A stretch of DNA of 64,000 nucleotides from CAVYTF01 sp963771435 (GTDB taxonomy: Bacteria; Bacteroidota; Bacteroidia; Chitinophagales; Chitinophagaceae): NCBI GenBank assembly GCA_963771435.1, contig CAVYTF010000006.1, positions 62,001 through 126,000 on the forward strand. Reading direction: 5' to 3'. The notes beneath the pieces were generated by a model. That model did not search any database, was not told the DNA's origin, and was given only the letters and a program-made list of their open reading frames with translations. A program made the translations under genes and the position numbers. Shown one piece after another: positions 38,328 to 46,921 of this stretch; position 1 is the first letter of the stretch, and each line of letters starts with the position of its first letter.

Positions 38328-38543
38328 CTCCTTTTTTATATTTTTTAGAAATAAACCTCTTACTTTTAGCAAAAGATTCATACTATGCAGTCATTAAATC
38401 ATTTCCCTTTTATTCCAAATCTTCCATCCTCCTATAAGCAGGATTGTAAGTAATTAATAATTTTAAATACTCTGTAGGATTGAAGAAAACTTACAGGGTT
38501 TTATTTTGCAGAAAAGATAGAAAATGACCTAAAAATTAACAAT

Positions 38544-39911
38544 ATGAAAAAATACATTTCCTTATTTTTCTTATTGATTGCTTTGAATAAAACAGAAGCA
38601 CAGCAGGGCTGCCCTGTAGGATATGAAGAAAAAAACGTAAAGTGCAATGGAACAACATCTACTCAATGTGTTCCGGAAAATTATGCTTGTAAACAATGTT
38701 GGGCATTGCATTTTGAACCTTGTCCCGGTAAAACTTCTGGAGGAGAAAATGATTATAGTTCATATGAAAAAGCTTTAGAAGGAGCACAAAAAGAACCTAC
38801 TAGTTGGATTGATGGACAATGTTATTTTTATGATAATAAAAAGTATAAAATTTATTTAGATGATCCAAACTTCTGTAGTTTAAATGCTAATACAGCTGCA
38901 ATCAGTGCCCTAAAAAATAAAATCCTTCCTTTTCTGCAGAGATACAAAGCTGAAATTGAAAATTACAAACGATATTTCAATGGCGAACCTTATAAACCAG
39001 GTGCGGTCTATGACGAATATAAAAGTTTGCTTGATCAGGCGCCAGAAGATGCGAATAAACTTACAAATATGGTAAACAACCTTACTGCCGATAATCTTAA
39101 TCAAATTGAATTAGAGTTTGACAATATTCAAAATGAAGAAACAAGGCTTACCCAACAGCAAACAAATTATGTGAATTATATTGCCAACTCCAATGCTTCT
39201 AATAACAGTAGGCAGAATAATGTATCTAACAGCAATAGTCAATCAAAACCTAATACAATAAAACCAAATGTAAACAGTCAAAGTATTGCCCAGCAACAGC
39301 AAACGTGGGGAAATAATTTTGTGAATAATTATAACCAACAAAAACAGCAATCTCAAACAGCTATAAATGATGAGGTGCAAGGTGCGATAGCTGATGTTCA
39401 AAAAGCAAGGGATGCAAGGGATGAGCAGGCAAAACAAGAACGTGAACAGCAAGAGCAACAAGAACAACAAGAAAGACAACAGGAAGCAGATGAAAAAAAC
39501 AGGAATCAACAAACTGATAATAGCATTTCAAGCTATTATAAAAATATGCCTTTAAAAAAGCCTTTGCAGGTTACTGAAAGTAATGTTGCTGCTATATATT
39601 ATACCGCATGGTACAGAGCATACAACAGCCAAATTATTTATATATTTTCACCTGTCACAATGAATAAATACAGCGATGACACATGGCCAATGTACAACGA
39701 CTTTGAAAAAAGAATGACAACTGCTTTGATAAGCAAAGGGATAAATAATGTATCGCCAACAGTATATGGTTATTTTACCTCTTTATCAGACGTAAATAAC
39801 GCGTTTGAAAACATGAAGCAAAACGCTGCTAATGCAGGCCTGCAAATAGTTATATTAAATGCGCAAGCAAAAACCAATACTCAACAATCAAATAATTTCT
39901 GGAACAATTAA
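38544..39911 (+). CDS. Secreted Gln/Asn-rich protein, unknown function
   Basis: A 455-residue protein with signal peptide (MKKYISLFFLLIALNKTEAQ). The mature N-terminus has a cysteine-rich segment (about residues 21-110, eight Cys within GCPVGYEEKNVKC, CVPENYACKQCW and similar), then a helical part, a long Asn/Gln/Ser-rich and coiled-coil stretch (about 225-325; QEQQEQQERQQE) and a compact C-terminal domain (about 335-440). I do not recognise any domain. It is the first of three secreted-protein genes in the same direction (27 and 33 bp apart). Confidence 0.65.
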   Translation: MKKYISLFFLLIALNKTEAQQGCPVGYEEKNVKCNGTTSTQCVPENYACKQCWALHFEPCPGKTSGGENDYSSYEKALEGAQKEPTSWIDGQCYFYDNKKYKIYLDDPNFCSLNANTAAISALKNKILPFLQRYKAEIENYKRYFNGEPYKPGAVYDEYKSLLDQAPEDANKLTNMVNNLTADNLNQIELEFDNIQNEETRLTQQQTNYVNYIANSNASNNSRQNNVSNSNSQSKPNTIKPNVNSQSIAQQQQTWGNNFVNNYNQQKQQSQTAINDEVQGAIADVQKARDARDEQAKQEREQQEQQEQQERQQEADEKNRNQQTDNSISSYYKNMPLKKPLQVTESNVAAIYYTAWYRAYNSQIIYIFSPVTMNKYSDDTWPMYNDFEKRMTTALISKGINNVSPTVYGYFTSLSDVNNAFENMKQNAANAGLQIVILNAQAKTNTQQSNNFWNN

Positions 39912-39938
39912 TATCCTTCAATCTTTTAAATTATTATA

Positions 39939-40898
39939 ATGAAAGCAATTTCAATTTTTCTTTTAGCTATTGTCATAGTACATAACGGCTTTGCACAAAC
40001 AATTGAAGATGAAGCACAGGCGCTCTATCAAAAAGCAGAAGATGCTTATGAAAATAAGCAATACCATGATTGTGAAGACAACTTGCAAAAAACATGGAAA
40101 CTATTAGCATCTCCCAATCCAAAAATTCTTTATTTATGGATAAAAAATACAGATGATGCTTTAAAAAGTGGAGTATTTAGCAACAATTTGAAAAACAACC
40201 AACAACAACTTCAACTATTGACTACTTTTTTTCAAATGGTTGATAAAAGTACTTATCCTCCTGAAAAATACTCAGAAATGGTAAATATTAAACTTGATGT
40301 AGAAGGTAAAATTGCTGATTGTGAAAGAAGAAAAGTTATCTATGAAAACTTAAAAAGTAGAGAAGCCCTGTTTATAAAGGATACGGTAGATTTGTATGGA
40401 CAGGCTTTTTGTAATGATTATAACACAGGACTAGAAAAGCGTTTGCATAATATTTCTAAAATTGTTCACGGATATCTTGTTAAACCAGGTTATGGCGGAT
40501 TTCCAGATAAACTGGATTATAATAGCGGTATTTCTAGTGATCCTAATTCTGATACTTCAGACCCACATTGTATTTTTGCAACTTATAAAGAAGCAAAAGC
40601 TAGTTACGTTATACCCCTATTGAGTTTAATTGAAATACATTACCCTAAAGGGAATTTACTGACTTATTCCTATTTAGACTTTAATAACGATAAAGACAAA
40701 GCACAACTTATAAAGCAAGGTAATACTGATGCACTTTACTTCAGTAGAATAGGGTTTTCAAATGATTCTCCAGTGTCTCCAGAATATAGTTTTGATTTTA
40801 CACCGTATATAAAAAAAATAATAGAGCTGAAAAATATTATGGATGCAACAGGTTTTACTGATTATTACAATCATAAATTTGATGATGTGAAAGATTAG
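39939..40898 (+). CDS. Secreted protein of duplicated pair, copy 1
   Basis: A 319-residue protein with signal peptide (MKAISIFLLAIVIVHNGFAQ). Residues 22-150 look like a helical TPR-type region (ALYQKAEDAYENKQYHDCED), the rest is unfamiliar. Nucleotides 40023-40253 and 40279-40383 are almost identical to the next gene at a constant offset of 993, while the signal peptide and the C-terminal third differ. The last 25 residues are again close (YNHKFDDVKD versus YNNKFDDVKD). Function unknown; no enzyme motif seen. Confidence 0.7.
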   Translation: MKAISIFLLAIVIVHNGFAQTIEDEAQALYQKAEDAYENKQYHDCEDNLQKTWKLLASPNPKILYLWIKNTDDALKSGVFSNNLKNNQQQLQLLTTFFQMVDKSTYPPEKYSEMVNIKLDVEGKIADCERRKVIYENLKSREALFIKDTVDLYGQAFCNDYNTGLEKRLHNISKIVHGYLVKPGYGGFPDKLDYNSGISSDPNSDTSDPHCIFATYKEAKASYVIPLLSLIEIHYPKGNLLTYSYLDFNNDKDKAQLIKQGNTDALYFSRIGFSNDSPVSPEYSFDFTPYIKKIIELKNIMDATGFTDYYNHKFDDVKD

Positions 40899-40931
40899 TA
40901 ACTAAACTATCAATTCGTTTAAAAAGATATC

Positions 40932-41900
40932 ATGAAAAAAGTTATATTTTTCCTTTTTACCTTACTAGTAGTAAACCATAGCTTTTCACAAAGCGTTGAG
41001 GACGAAGCGCAGGCACTCTATCAAAAAGCAGAAGATGCTTATGAAAATAAGCAATACCATGATTGTGAAGACAACTTGCAAAAAACATGGAAACTATTAG
41101 CATCTCCCAATCCAAAAATTCTTTATTTATGGATAAAAAATACAGATGATGCTTTAAAAAGTGGAGTATTTAGCAACAATTTGAAAAACAACCAGCAACA
41201 GCTTCAACTATTAACTACTTTTTTCCAAATGGTTGATAAAAACAATTATCCACACGATAAATACCTTGAATTGGTAAATATTAAACTTGATGTAGAAGGT
41301 AAAATTGCTGATTGTGAAAGAAGAAAAGTTATCTATGAAAACTTAAAAAGTAGAGAAGCCCTGTTTATAAAGGATACAGTAGATGTATATGGCGAAGCAT
41401 TTTGTAACGAATTTAATGAAGGCCTTGAAAATTATCTTCATAAAATAAAGAAAAGTCAGGCTGATTTTATAATAAATAAAGGCTACGGCTATTTGCCTGC
41501 CAAAATAGAATATAATATTAATGGACTCTTTGCACCTGGCACATCACTTATTCACAGTATTATTGTTTATTATACTAAAGATTTAAAGCGCAGCTATTTA
41601 GTTTCATTATTATCCCCTATCCGAATACATTTTGCTGATCCAAAAATAATAGAAAGAACAAATTCATATAGTGATACTTATTCTTATATAGAAATGATAA
41701 CTGAAGCAAATAAAAAGAATCAATCATTGCCAGGCCGCGATTTATTTATAATAGGATTTGGCAATATAGTTCCTGAATCTTCCGATTATAATTTTGATTT
41801 TTCGCAAAATATATCAAAAATACAAGAACTTAAAAACATTATGGATGTAACGGGTTTTACTGATTACTATAATAATAAATTTGATGATGTGAAAGATTGA
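40932..41900 (+). CDS. Secreted protein of duplicated pair, copy 2
   Basis: A 322-residue protein, signal peptide MKKVIFFLFTLLVVNHSFSQ. Its TPR-like N-terminal half is nearly identical to the preceding gene at the DNA level, and the C-terminal half is only distantly similar. Such patchy identity suggests recent duplication with gene conversion, or diversifying selection in the C-terminal region. It ends 17 bp before the right arm of the flanking hairpin. Confidence 0.7.
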   Translation: MKKVIFFLFTLLVVNHSFSQSVEDEAQALYQKAEDAYENKQYHDCEDNLQKTWKLLASPNPKILYLWIKNTDDALKSGVFSNNLKNNQQQLQLLTTFFQMVDKNNYPHDKYLELVNIKLDVEGKIADCERRKVIYENLKSREALFIKDTVDVYGEAFCNEFNEGLENYLHKIKKSQADFIINKGYGYLPAKIEYNINGLFAPGTSLIHSIIVYYTKDLKRSYLVSLLSPIRIHFADPKIIERTNSYSDTYSYIEMITEANKKNQSLPGRDLFIIGFGNIVPESSDYNFDFSQNISKIQELKNIMDVTGFTDYYNNKFDDVKD

Positions 41901-41916
41901 AACCCCTTAATTCTTC

Positions 41917-41939
41917 GAGGTATTAGCGCAGCGCACCTC
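41917..41939. repeat. GAGGT hairpin, right copy (inverted)
   Basis: GAGGTATTAGCGCAGCGCAC then CTC; inverted relative to 38182-38203. It marks the right edge of the secreted-protein island. Confidence 0.75.
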
Positions 41940-42015
41940 AAAACAGGATAATTGTTTAAACAAGAACGGCAGTAGATAAAGCATGCCTTTTTTTATTTTG
42001 CGGTATGCTATTTTC

Positions 42016-44436
42016 CTATAGTTTCACATTCACCGCCACCATAAAATTAGTGCCCGCCATGGGGGAATAATAGTTGTCGTTCACCAGCACACCGCCATAA
42101 ATGTAGGGGTAAGTGGAACCGTTGGGGGAATAGAAATTGTTGAAAATGTTGTTGACCTGCGCGATGATGTTCCACTCCTTGAACACCCAGTGGCGGATGG
42201 TGTAAATGGCGCGCGCATCCTCGGTGTAGAAGCCTGCAAGACTGCGGCTGGCATCGCCGGTATTGTCCATGTACTGCTTGCTCACGTACTTGCTGAGCAG
42301 GTCAATCTCCACCTTTTTCACGGGCAGGAGGCTGATGGTGGCGCCGCCGATGATGGAGGGGGAGAAGGAAATATCTGTGTTATGGTAATTCTGCGCGACC
42401 TGTTCGTTGTTGTCGTAATCATCAAAATATTCAGTGAAGTTCTGAATTTTGTTCTTGCTGAAACTGAGGTTGCCGGTCACGTTTACAAATTTGTTGATGA
42501 CTGCGCCGCCTTCCAGTTCAATGCCTGCGCGGTAGCTATTGGGCACATTCACACGGGTGTAATCGCCCACATCGTTCAGTTGGCCGGTAAGCACTAACTG
42601 GTTCACATAAAGCATGTAAAAAAGCGTGGCGCCGTAGTTAAAGCGTGTGGTTTTGCGGGAGATGCCTGCCTCAAAATCATGCAAGGTTTCATAAGTTGGC
42701 TGCTGTTCCGGGCTTGCCTGGAAATCGTCGCGGTCAGGCTCTTTGTGCGCGAGGGCATAGCTGAAATAGGCATCCCAGCCGTTCTTGTAATAGCTGATGC
42801 CGCCTTTGGGATTGAGAAAATTAAATTCGCGGGTAATGAACAAATCGGGGTTGCCCTCAAAGCCATCCATTTCGTGGCGTATGTAGCGGTACTGAATGTC
42901 GCCAAAGAGGCTCCAATTGGGGTTTAGCTGGTGCAGCCATTTGGCGTACACGTTTATGTCGGTTTTGTAGGCGGGATAGTTGGCATAAATATAATGGTCA
43001 GGCACGCCGCCAAACTGCGCCCAGGTTACTTCATCGTAATGCTTGCCGTAATATTCAGTCCAGCTTCCACCGCATGTAATTTCGTCCTTGTTCTTTTTGT
43101 ATTGCAGGGAAATTACCTGCCCGTAAAAATAATTGCTGAGCCAAAGCTGCCTGATAAGGTCAGTGTTGGTGATGGTGTCAGTGCCCTGGATGACATTTGG
43201 CAAACCGTAAAAAGAGTAAGCCGTTGTTGAGTTATCGCCAGCCGCGGTTTCAGCCGCTACGCCGTGGTATTCTTCATAATAGCCATAGCCGCGTGTATAG
43301 AAGGTAGTTACGTTTAAGGAGAGATGCGGGTTGATGTACTGGTTGAGGAATAATTGAAAATGTTTTTGCCAGTAGTTGTCGGTTTCGTTGGTGTAAGGGC
43401 CGTTAGGGTCTTCCGTTCCTGCGGGATTGAAGGTCCTGTGCGTGGCAAGCGAATCCTGCGGCACGCCGTACCATGCCTGGTAGGTCTTTTCTTTACCTGA
43501 TATAACATTCAGGCGGATGGAAGTTTTCTTGCTGATGTATGCGCCTGATAAATAAAAGGATTGCAGGTTAGAAGTGGCGCGGTCAATATAACCGTCGCTG
43601 GAGATGTTGCTGAGGCGTGCATCAATGGTGAAATGGTCATCAAGCAAGCCGCTGCCAACTTTAATGGTATTCTTCCATGTGTTGAAAGAGCCGTAGCTGT
43701 TGTTTATTTCGGCATAAGCCGTATCAATAAATTCGTTGGTGCTAAGATTAATCGTTGCGCCGAAAGCGCCGGAGCCATTTGTGGAAGTGCCTACGCCACG
43801 CTGTATTTGAATAGAGTTGACAGAGGATGTAAAATCAGGAAGGTCAACAAAATAAGTCTGTTCGCTTTCGGCGTCATTGTAAGGGATGCCGTTGAGCGTA
43901 ACGTTGATGCGGGTGGCATCTGAACCGCGGATATGCATGTAGGTATAGCCAACGCCGTTGCCAGCATCAGAACTTACATATAGCGAAGGTGTTTGGTTTA
44001 AGAGAAAAGGCAGGTCCTGCCCGAGGTTGGCCTTGGCAATTTGTTCCTGCGAGATATTTGTTTTGGTAAAAGGCGTCCTGTCTCCTGCGCGAACAGCTTT
44101 TACTTCAAGCGGTTCAAGGAAATAAGAAAGTTCTTCGAGAGAGAAATGCAGCTCTACGGATTTATCTTTTACATCAATAGTTTGCTCGGCTGTTTTCCGG
44201 CTAACGTGCCGCACAATTATCCTTGCTTTTGAGTTGACAGGAACATTCTTAAACTCAAAAAAGCCGTTCTCATCAGTAGCGAGCGAGGTCTTTTCTGTTG
44301 AATTAATTTCTAAGGAAACAGTAGAACCCGCAAGGGGTTTGCGGAGCGTGTCGGTTACAAAACCTTTTACGGCAACTTGTGCATGAACGATGACAGTGAT
44401 CACTAAGACTGTGATGGTTCCCAAAATTTTCTTCAT
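42016..44436 (-). CDS. TonB-dependent outer-membrane receptor, probably thiamine-related
   Basis: An 806-residue receptor with signal peptide (MKKILGTITVLVITVIVHAQ), an N-terminal carboxypeptidase-regulatory-like domain (about residues 20-105, VAVKGFVTDTLRKPLAGSTV), a plug domain (about 120-230, with YMHIRGSDATRINVTLNGIP) and a 22-stranded barrel ending in FMVAVNVKL. A TPP riboswitch lies directly upstream, which predicts import of thiamine or a precursor. The receptor is not followed by a SusD-type partner, fitting small-molecule uptake. The frame is intact over 2.4 kb. Confidence 0.92.
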   Translation of the reverse strand: MKKILGTITVLVITVIVHAQVAVKGFVTDTLRKPLAGSTVSLEINSTEKTSLATDENGFFEFKNVPVNSKARIIVRHVSRKTAEQTIDVKDKSVELHFSLEELSYFLEPLEVKAVRAGDRTPFTKTNISQEQIAKANLGQDLPFLLNQTPSLYVSSDAGNGVGYTYMHIRGSDATRINVTLNGIPYNDAESEQTYFVDLPDFTSSVNSIQIQRGVGTSTNGSGAFGATINLSTNEFIDTAYAEINNSYGSFNTWKNTIKVGSGLLDDHFTIDARLSNISSDGYIDRATSNLQSFYLSGAYISKKTSIRLNVISGKEKTYQAWYGVPQDSLATHRTFNPAGTEDPNGPYTNETDNYWQKHFQLFLNQYINPHLSLNVTTFYTRGYGYYEEYHGVAAETAAGDNSTTAYSFYGLPNVIQGTDTITNTDLIRQLWLSNYFYGQVISLQYKKNKDEITCGGSWTEYYGKHYDEVTWAQFGGVPDHYIYANYPAYKTDINVYAKWLHQLNPNWSLFGDIQYRYIRHEMDGFEGNPDLFITREFNFLNPKGGISYYKNGWDAYFSYALAHKEPDRDDFQASPEQQPTYETLHDFEAGISRKTTRFNYGATLFYMLYVNQLVLTGQLNDVGDYTRVNVPNSYRAGIELEGGAVINKFVNVTGNLSFSKNKIQNFTEYFDDYDNNEQVAQNYHNTDISFSPSIIGGATISLLPVKKVEIDLLSKYVSKQYMDNTGDASRSLAGFYTEDARAIYTIRHWVFKEWNIIAQVNNIFNNFYSPNGSTYPYIYGGVLVNDNYYSPMAGTNFMVAVNVKL

Positions 44437-44512
44437 TCGTTTGTTTTTAAACGTGAGTAAAAAATTATTTGAGAACAGGAAATTGCAAAACGGAAGTGCG
44501 GAAAATGGAAGA

Positions 44513-44596
44513 GCGCCTTCCCTTCGCAGGCATTACCCTGTTCAGGTTCTACGGGTTTGATCTCAGCCTGCGCATTTGCGCAAGCACCCCGGGAAT
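44513..44596 (-). promoter_or_regulatory. TPP riboswitch (THI box)
   Basis: On the minus strand, 77-160 bp before the receptor start, the conserved thi-box core appears in order: GGGGTGC, GGCTGAGATCAAACCC, AGAACCTGAACAGGGTAATG and CCTGCGAAGGGAA. These match the P2-P4/P5 segments of the TPP aptamer (CUGAGA, ACCUGA, and the UAAUGCC-like element). High thiamine pyrophosphate is expected to reduce expression of the receptor. Confidence 0.93.
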
Positions 44597-44676
44597 TGAA
44601 CTGCAAAGTAAATAAAGAAATTTTATTTTATCAGTAACCTTTTTTTAAGAGAAGCGTTTTACAGAAAACTTTTACA

Positions 44677-45510
44677 ATGAAAAAAATAATTATCGCATTC
44701 AGCGTGTTGCTAATCGCTTTTTCTTCTACCTTAAGAGCGCAGAATGTTGTGCATGATGCCAATGCAGATGTGAGAAACGTTGGCAGTTTTAATAAAATAC
44801 GTGTATCAAATGCTATAACGCTTTACCTGTCGCAAGGGTCAACTGAAGCAGTAGCAGTTAGTGCAGGCGATAAAGAGCATACGGCCAAAATAAAAACAGA
44901 AGTAAATAATGGCGTACTTAGAATTTATGTTGAGAATGGTGCATGGAATGGCTGGAACTGGAGCGACAAACACATGAAAGCGTATGTAACCTTTAAGGAC
45001 CTGCAGATGCTTGAGGCTTCAGGAGCAAGCGATGTGCAAATCGTTGATCCATCTGTGTGGGCGATCTTGATTTTGAACTCTCTGGTGCAAGCGATGCAAA
45101 AGGCACTATCAAAGGCGGTAATTTTAAAGTGGAAGTAAGTGGCGCAGCTGATTCTAAAGTGAATTTTACAGGTAGTTCTTTTAAAGTGGCCTTACCGGCG
45201 CAAGCGAAATAAAGGCTCAATGACCGGAGACAAAATGAATTTTGATCTTAGTGGTGCCTCCACTGTGGATCTGCAGGGATTTACCAATGCGCGTGCATAG
45301 TTTCATCCGGTGCGAGTAGTTTTAAAGGCTACGATATGCAGTACAGCAGCGTGTAAAGCAGAAGCTCCGGGGGCATCGAGTATAAATATAAGCGTAAGCA
45401 AAAGCCTTGACGCAAGGGCAAGTGGCGCGAGCAATATTCATTATGACGGAAGTGGTGTAATAACCAACATGGACGTAAGCGGAAGTTCTAATGTGAAGAA
45501 AAAAGGGTAG
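44677..45510 (+). pseudogene. DUF2807 (GIN domain) protein gene, several frame breaks
   Basis: Signal peptide MKKIIIAFSVLLIAFSSTLR and a beta-helical GIN (auto-transporter adhesin head) domain, recognised by FNKIRVSNAITLYLSQG and repeated SGAS words (LEASGASDV, LDARASGASN, MDVSGSSNV). The frame breaks at about 45058, 45195, 45221, 45293 and 45352. Joining the pieces gives a normal protein of about 275 residues. With five indels in 300 bp it could be a true pseudogene, or a spot of poor sequence. It is followed by a tRNA with its own promoter. Confidence 0.72.
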
Positions 45511-45526
45511 CCAACGTTTTAAAATG

Positions 45527-45558
45527 TTTGGCTGGTAAGCGTTATCGCTGTATCTTTG
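45527..45558 (+). promoter_or_regulatory. Bacteroidota promoter of the initiator tRNA
   Basis: TTTG at 45527-45530 and TATCTTTG at 45551-45558 are separated by 20 bp, a good sigma-ABfr arrangement. The tRNA starts 11 bp later. Confidence 0.75.
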
Positions 45559-45568
45559 CTCCCCAAAT

Positions 45569-45640
<72 letters not shown>

Positions 45641-45650
45641 CTAAAGATTG

Positions 45651-45684
45651 AAAAAGGACGACATTGTTGTTGTCCTTTTTTTAT
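45651..45684 (+). terminator. Terminator of the tRNA gene
   Basis: AAAAAGGAC (45651-45659) pairs with GTCCTTTTT (45672-45680), with a T run, 10 bp after the tRNA. Confidence 0.85.
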
Positions 45685-45686
45685 TT

Positions 45687-45694
45687 TAAATTTG
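45687..45694 (+). promoter_or_regulatory. Bacteroidota -7 element TAAATTTG
   Basis: TAnnTTTG match 18 bp before the ATG at 45713; it overlaps the upstream TTG (45692), so the ATG is the more likely start. Confidence 0.5.
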
Positions 45695-45712
45695 TTCTAC
45701 TTATATAATTAT

Positions 45713-45898
45713 ATGACGGCAGTAAATGGTTCTACACTAAACAGAGAATTTTTTAAAGATGAAATACATCGCCTTGAATTAAAAATAGAACAAACTAAAG
45801 GTGAAGTGACAAAAGCTATTTTTTGGGCAAGCCTTATTCAATTTCTTGCAATAGTTGGTTCAGTTATAGGGATCATTAGTTTTATGATCCATAAATAA
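45713..45898 (+). CDS. Small coiled-coil membrane protein (61 residues)
   Basis: Starts MTAVNGSTLNREFF, has an amphipathic helix (DEIHRLELKIEQTKGEVTK) then a single membrane segment (IQFLAIVGSVIGIISFMI) ending in HK. The layout resembles the C-terminal part of the DUF1640/Bdr coiled-coil family, but the protein is short. Unknown function. Confidence 0.5.
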   Translation: MTAVNGSTLNREFFKDEIHRLELKIEQTKGEVTKAIFWASLIQFLAIVGSVIGIISFMIHK

Positions 45899-45974
45899 AT
45901 CTTTTGAGCTATCTCAATACCCCTGTAAGGCCGTAACAACTGTCATCTGTCAACCCTCATCTGTCAATAATAAA

Positions 45975-46846
45975 ATGAAAGCAGGTTTTGTAAACATATT
46001 TGGCAAACCAAATGCAGGAAAAAGCACTTTGCTTAATGCGCTGCTGGGTGAGAAACTGGCTATTGTTTCATCCAAGGTGCAGACAACACGGCATCGCATC
46101 AAAGGCTTTCTTACGAAACTAAGGAATACCAAATTATTTTTTCGGATACGCCGGGCATAATTGAGCCAAAATATAAGCTGCATGAAAAGATGATGCAGAG
46201 CTGTAAGAGTGCACTGGAAGATGCAGATGTTGCCATGCTTATGGTGGATGTAAAAGATGATATTTCAGAGAGCCATGAGATATTTAGTGCGCTAAAATTG
46301 AATGTTCCTGCGATAGTTGTGCTGAATAAAACGGATGGAACACATGCGGATAACGTCCAGGAAGCAGAAACTTTCTTTAAACAGCAGCCTTATTGCAAAA
46401 AAGTGATAGGGGTCTCTGCTATTAAGGAATATAATATTGAACAATTACTAAAAACGATCATTGAGCTATTGCCGGAGGCAGAGCCTTTTTACAGCGAGGA
46501 TGAAATGACCGATCTGCCTACTAAGTTTTTTGTGGGAGAGTTGATACGAGAAAAGATATATGACTTGTTTGGCGATGAAATACCTTATCACACGGCAGTG
46601 ATGATCAATGAATATAAAGAAAAGATTTCGCTGGTGAAGATACAGGCTGATATAATTGTGCAGCGCGAAACTCAAAAGGCTATCTTGCTTGGCGAAGGCG
46701 GGAAAATGATAAAAGAACTTGGGACGAAGGCAAGGGTGGATATAGAAGATTTTATTCAACAGAAAGTATTTCTTGAACTGTTTGTGAAAGTGAGACCTAA
46801 ATGGCGTGACAATGAGAACCAGTTGAAGGAGTATGGGTATTATTAA
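45975..46846 (+). CDS. era: GTPase Era, one frameshift
   Basis: Ribosome-assembly GTPase that binds the 3' end of 16S rRNA. MKAGFVNIFGKPNAGKSTLLN gives the G1 motif at residues 10-17 and KVQTTRHRIKG the G2 region. The frame is lost near 46119 (a missing base in ACGAAACTAAGG), and the next frame reads IIFSDTPGIIEPKY (G3), VLNKTD (G4) and VSAIKEYN (G5), ending in the KH domain LGEGGKMIKELGTKAR and FVKVRPKWRDN. The repaired protein is about 290 residues, typical. The gene is essential, so an error is likely. It precedes der. Confidence 0.93.
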
Positions 46847-46847
46847 A

Positions 46848-46916
46848 TGAAAAGTAAAAAGTAAAAAGTAAAAATGAAAAATTATATCCGCGTTTTACTT
46901 TTACTTTTTTAATTAC
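46848..46916. terminator. AGTAAAA hairpin between era and der
   Basis: Tandem AAAAGTAAAAAGTAAAAA (about 46850-46872) faces TTTTACTTTTACTTTTTT (about 46892-46910). It could form a terminator-like stem. The same heptamer stretch appears at three other gene ends in the window. Confidence 0.55.
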
Positions 46917-46921
46917 TAATT

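Larger units (their letters stand above)
37475..38543. other. Repeat-rich, gene-poor zone
   Basis: About 1.07 kb holding only one small ORF (37816-37974). It contains the AAGGTCTCTAT module, two direct copies of an 85-bp sequence (37613-37700 and 37975-38060), two copies of a GTTTTTGGTG hairpin element (37754-37787 and 38292-38327), an AGTAAAAA stretch (about 38070-38097) and one arm of an inverted pair (38182-38203). It reads like an accumulation site for small dispersed elements. Confidence 0.75.
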
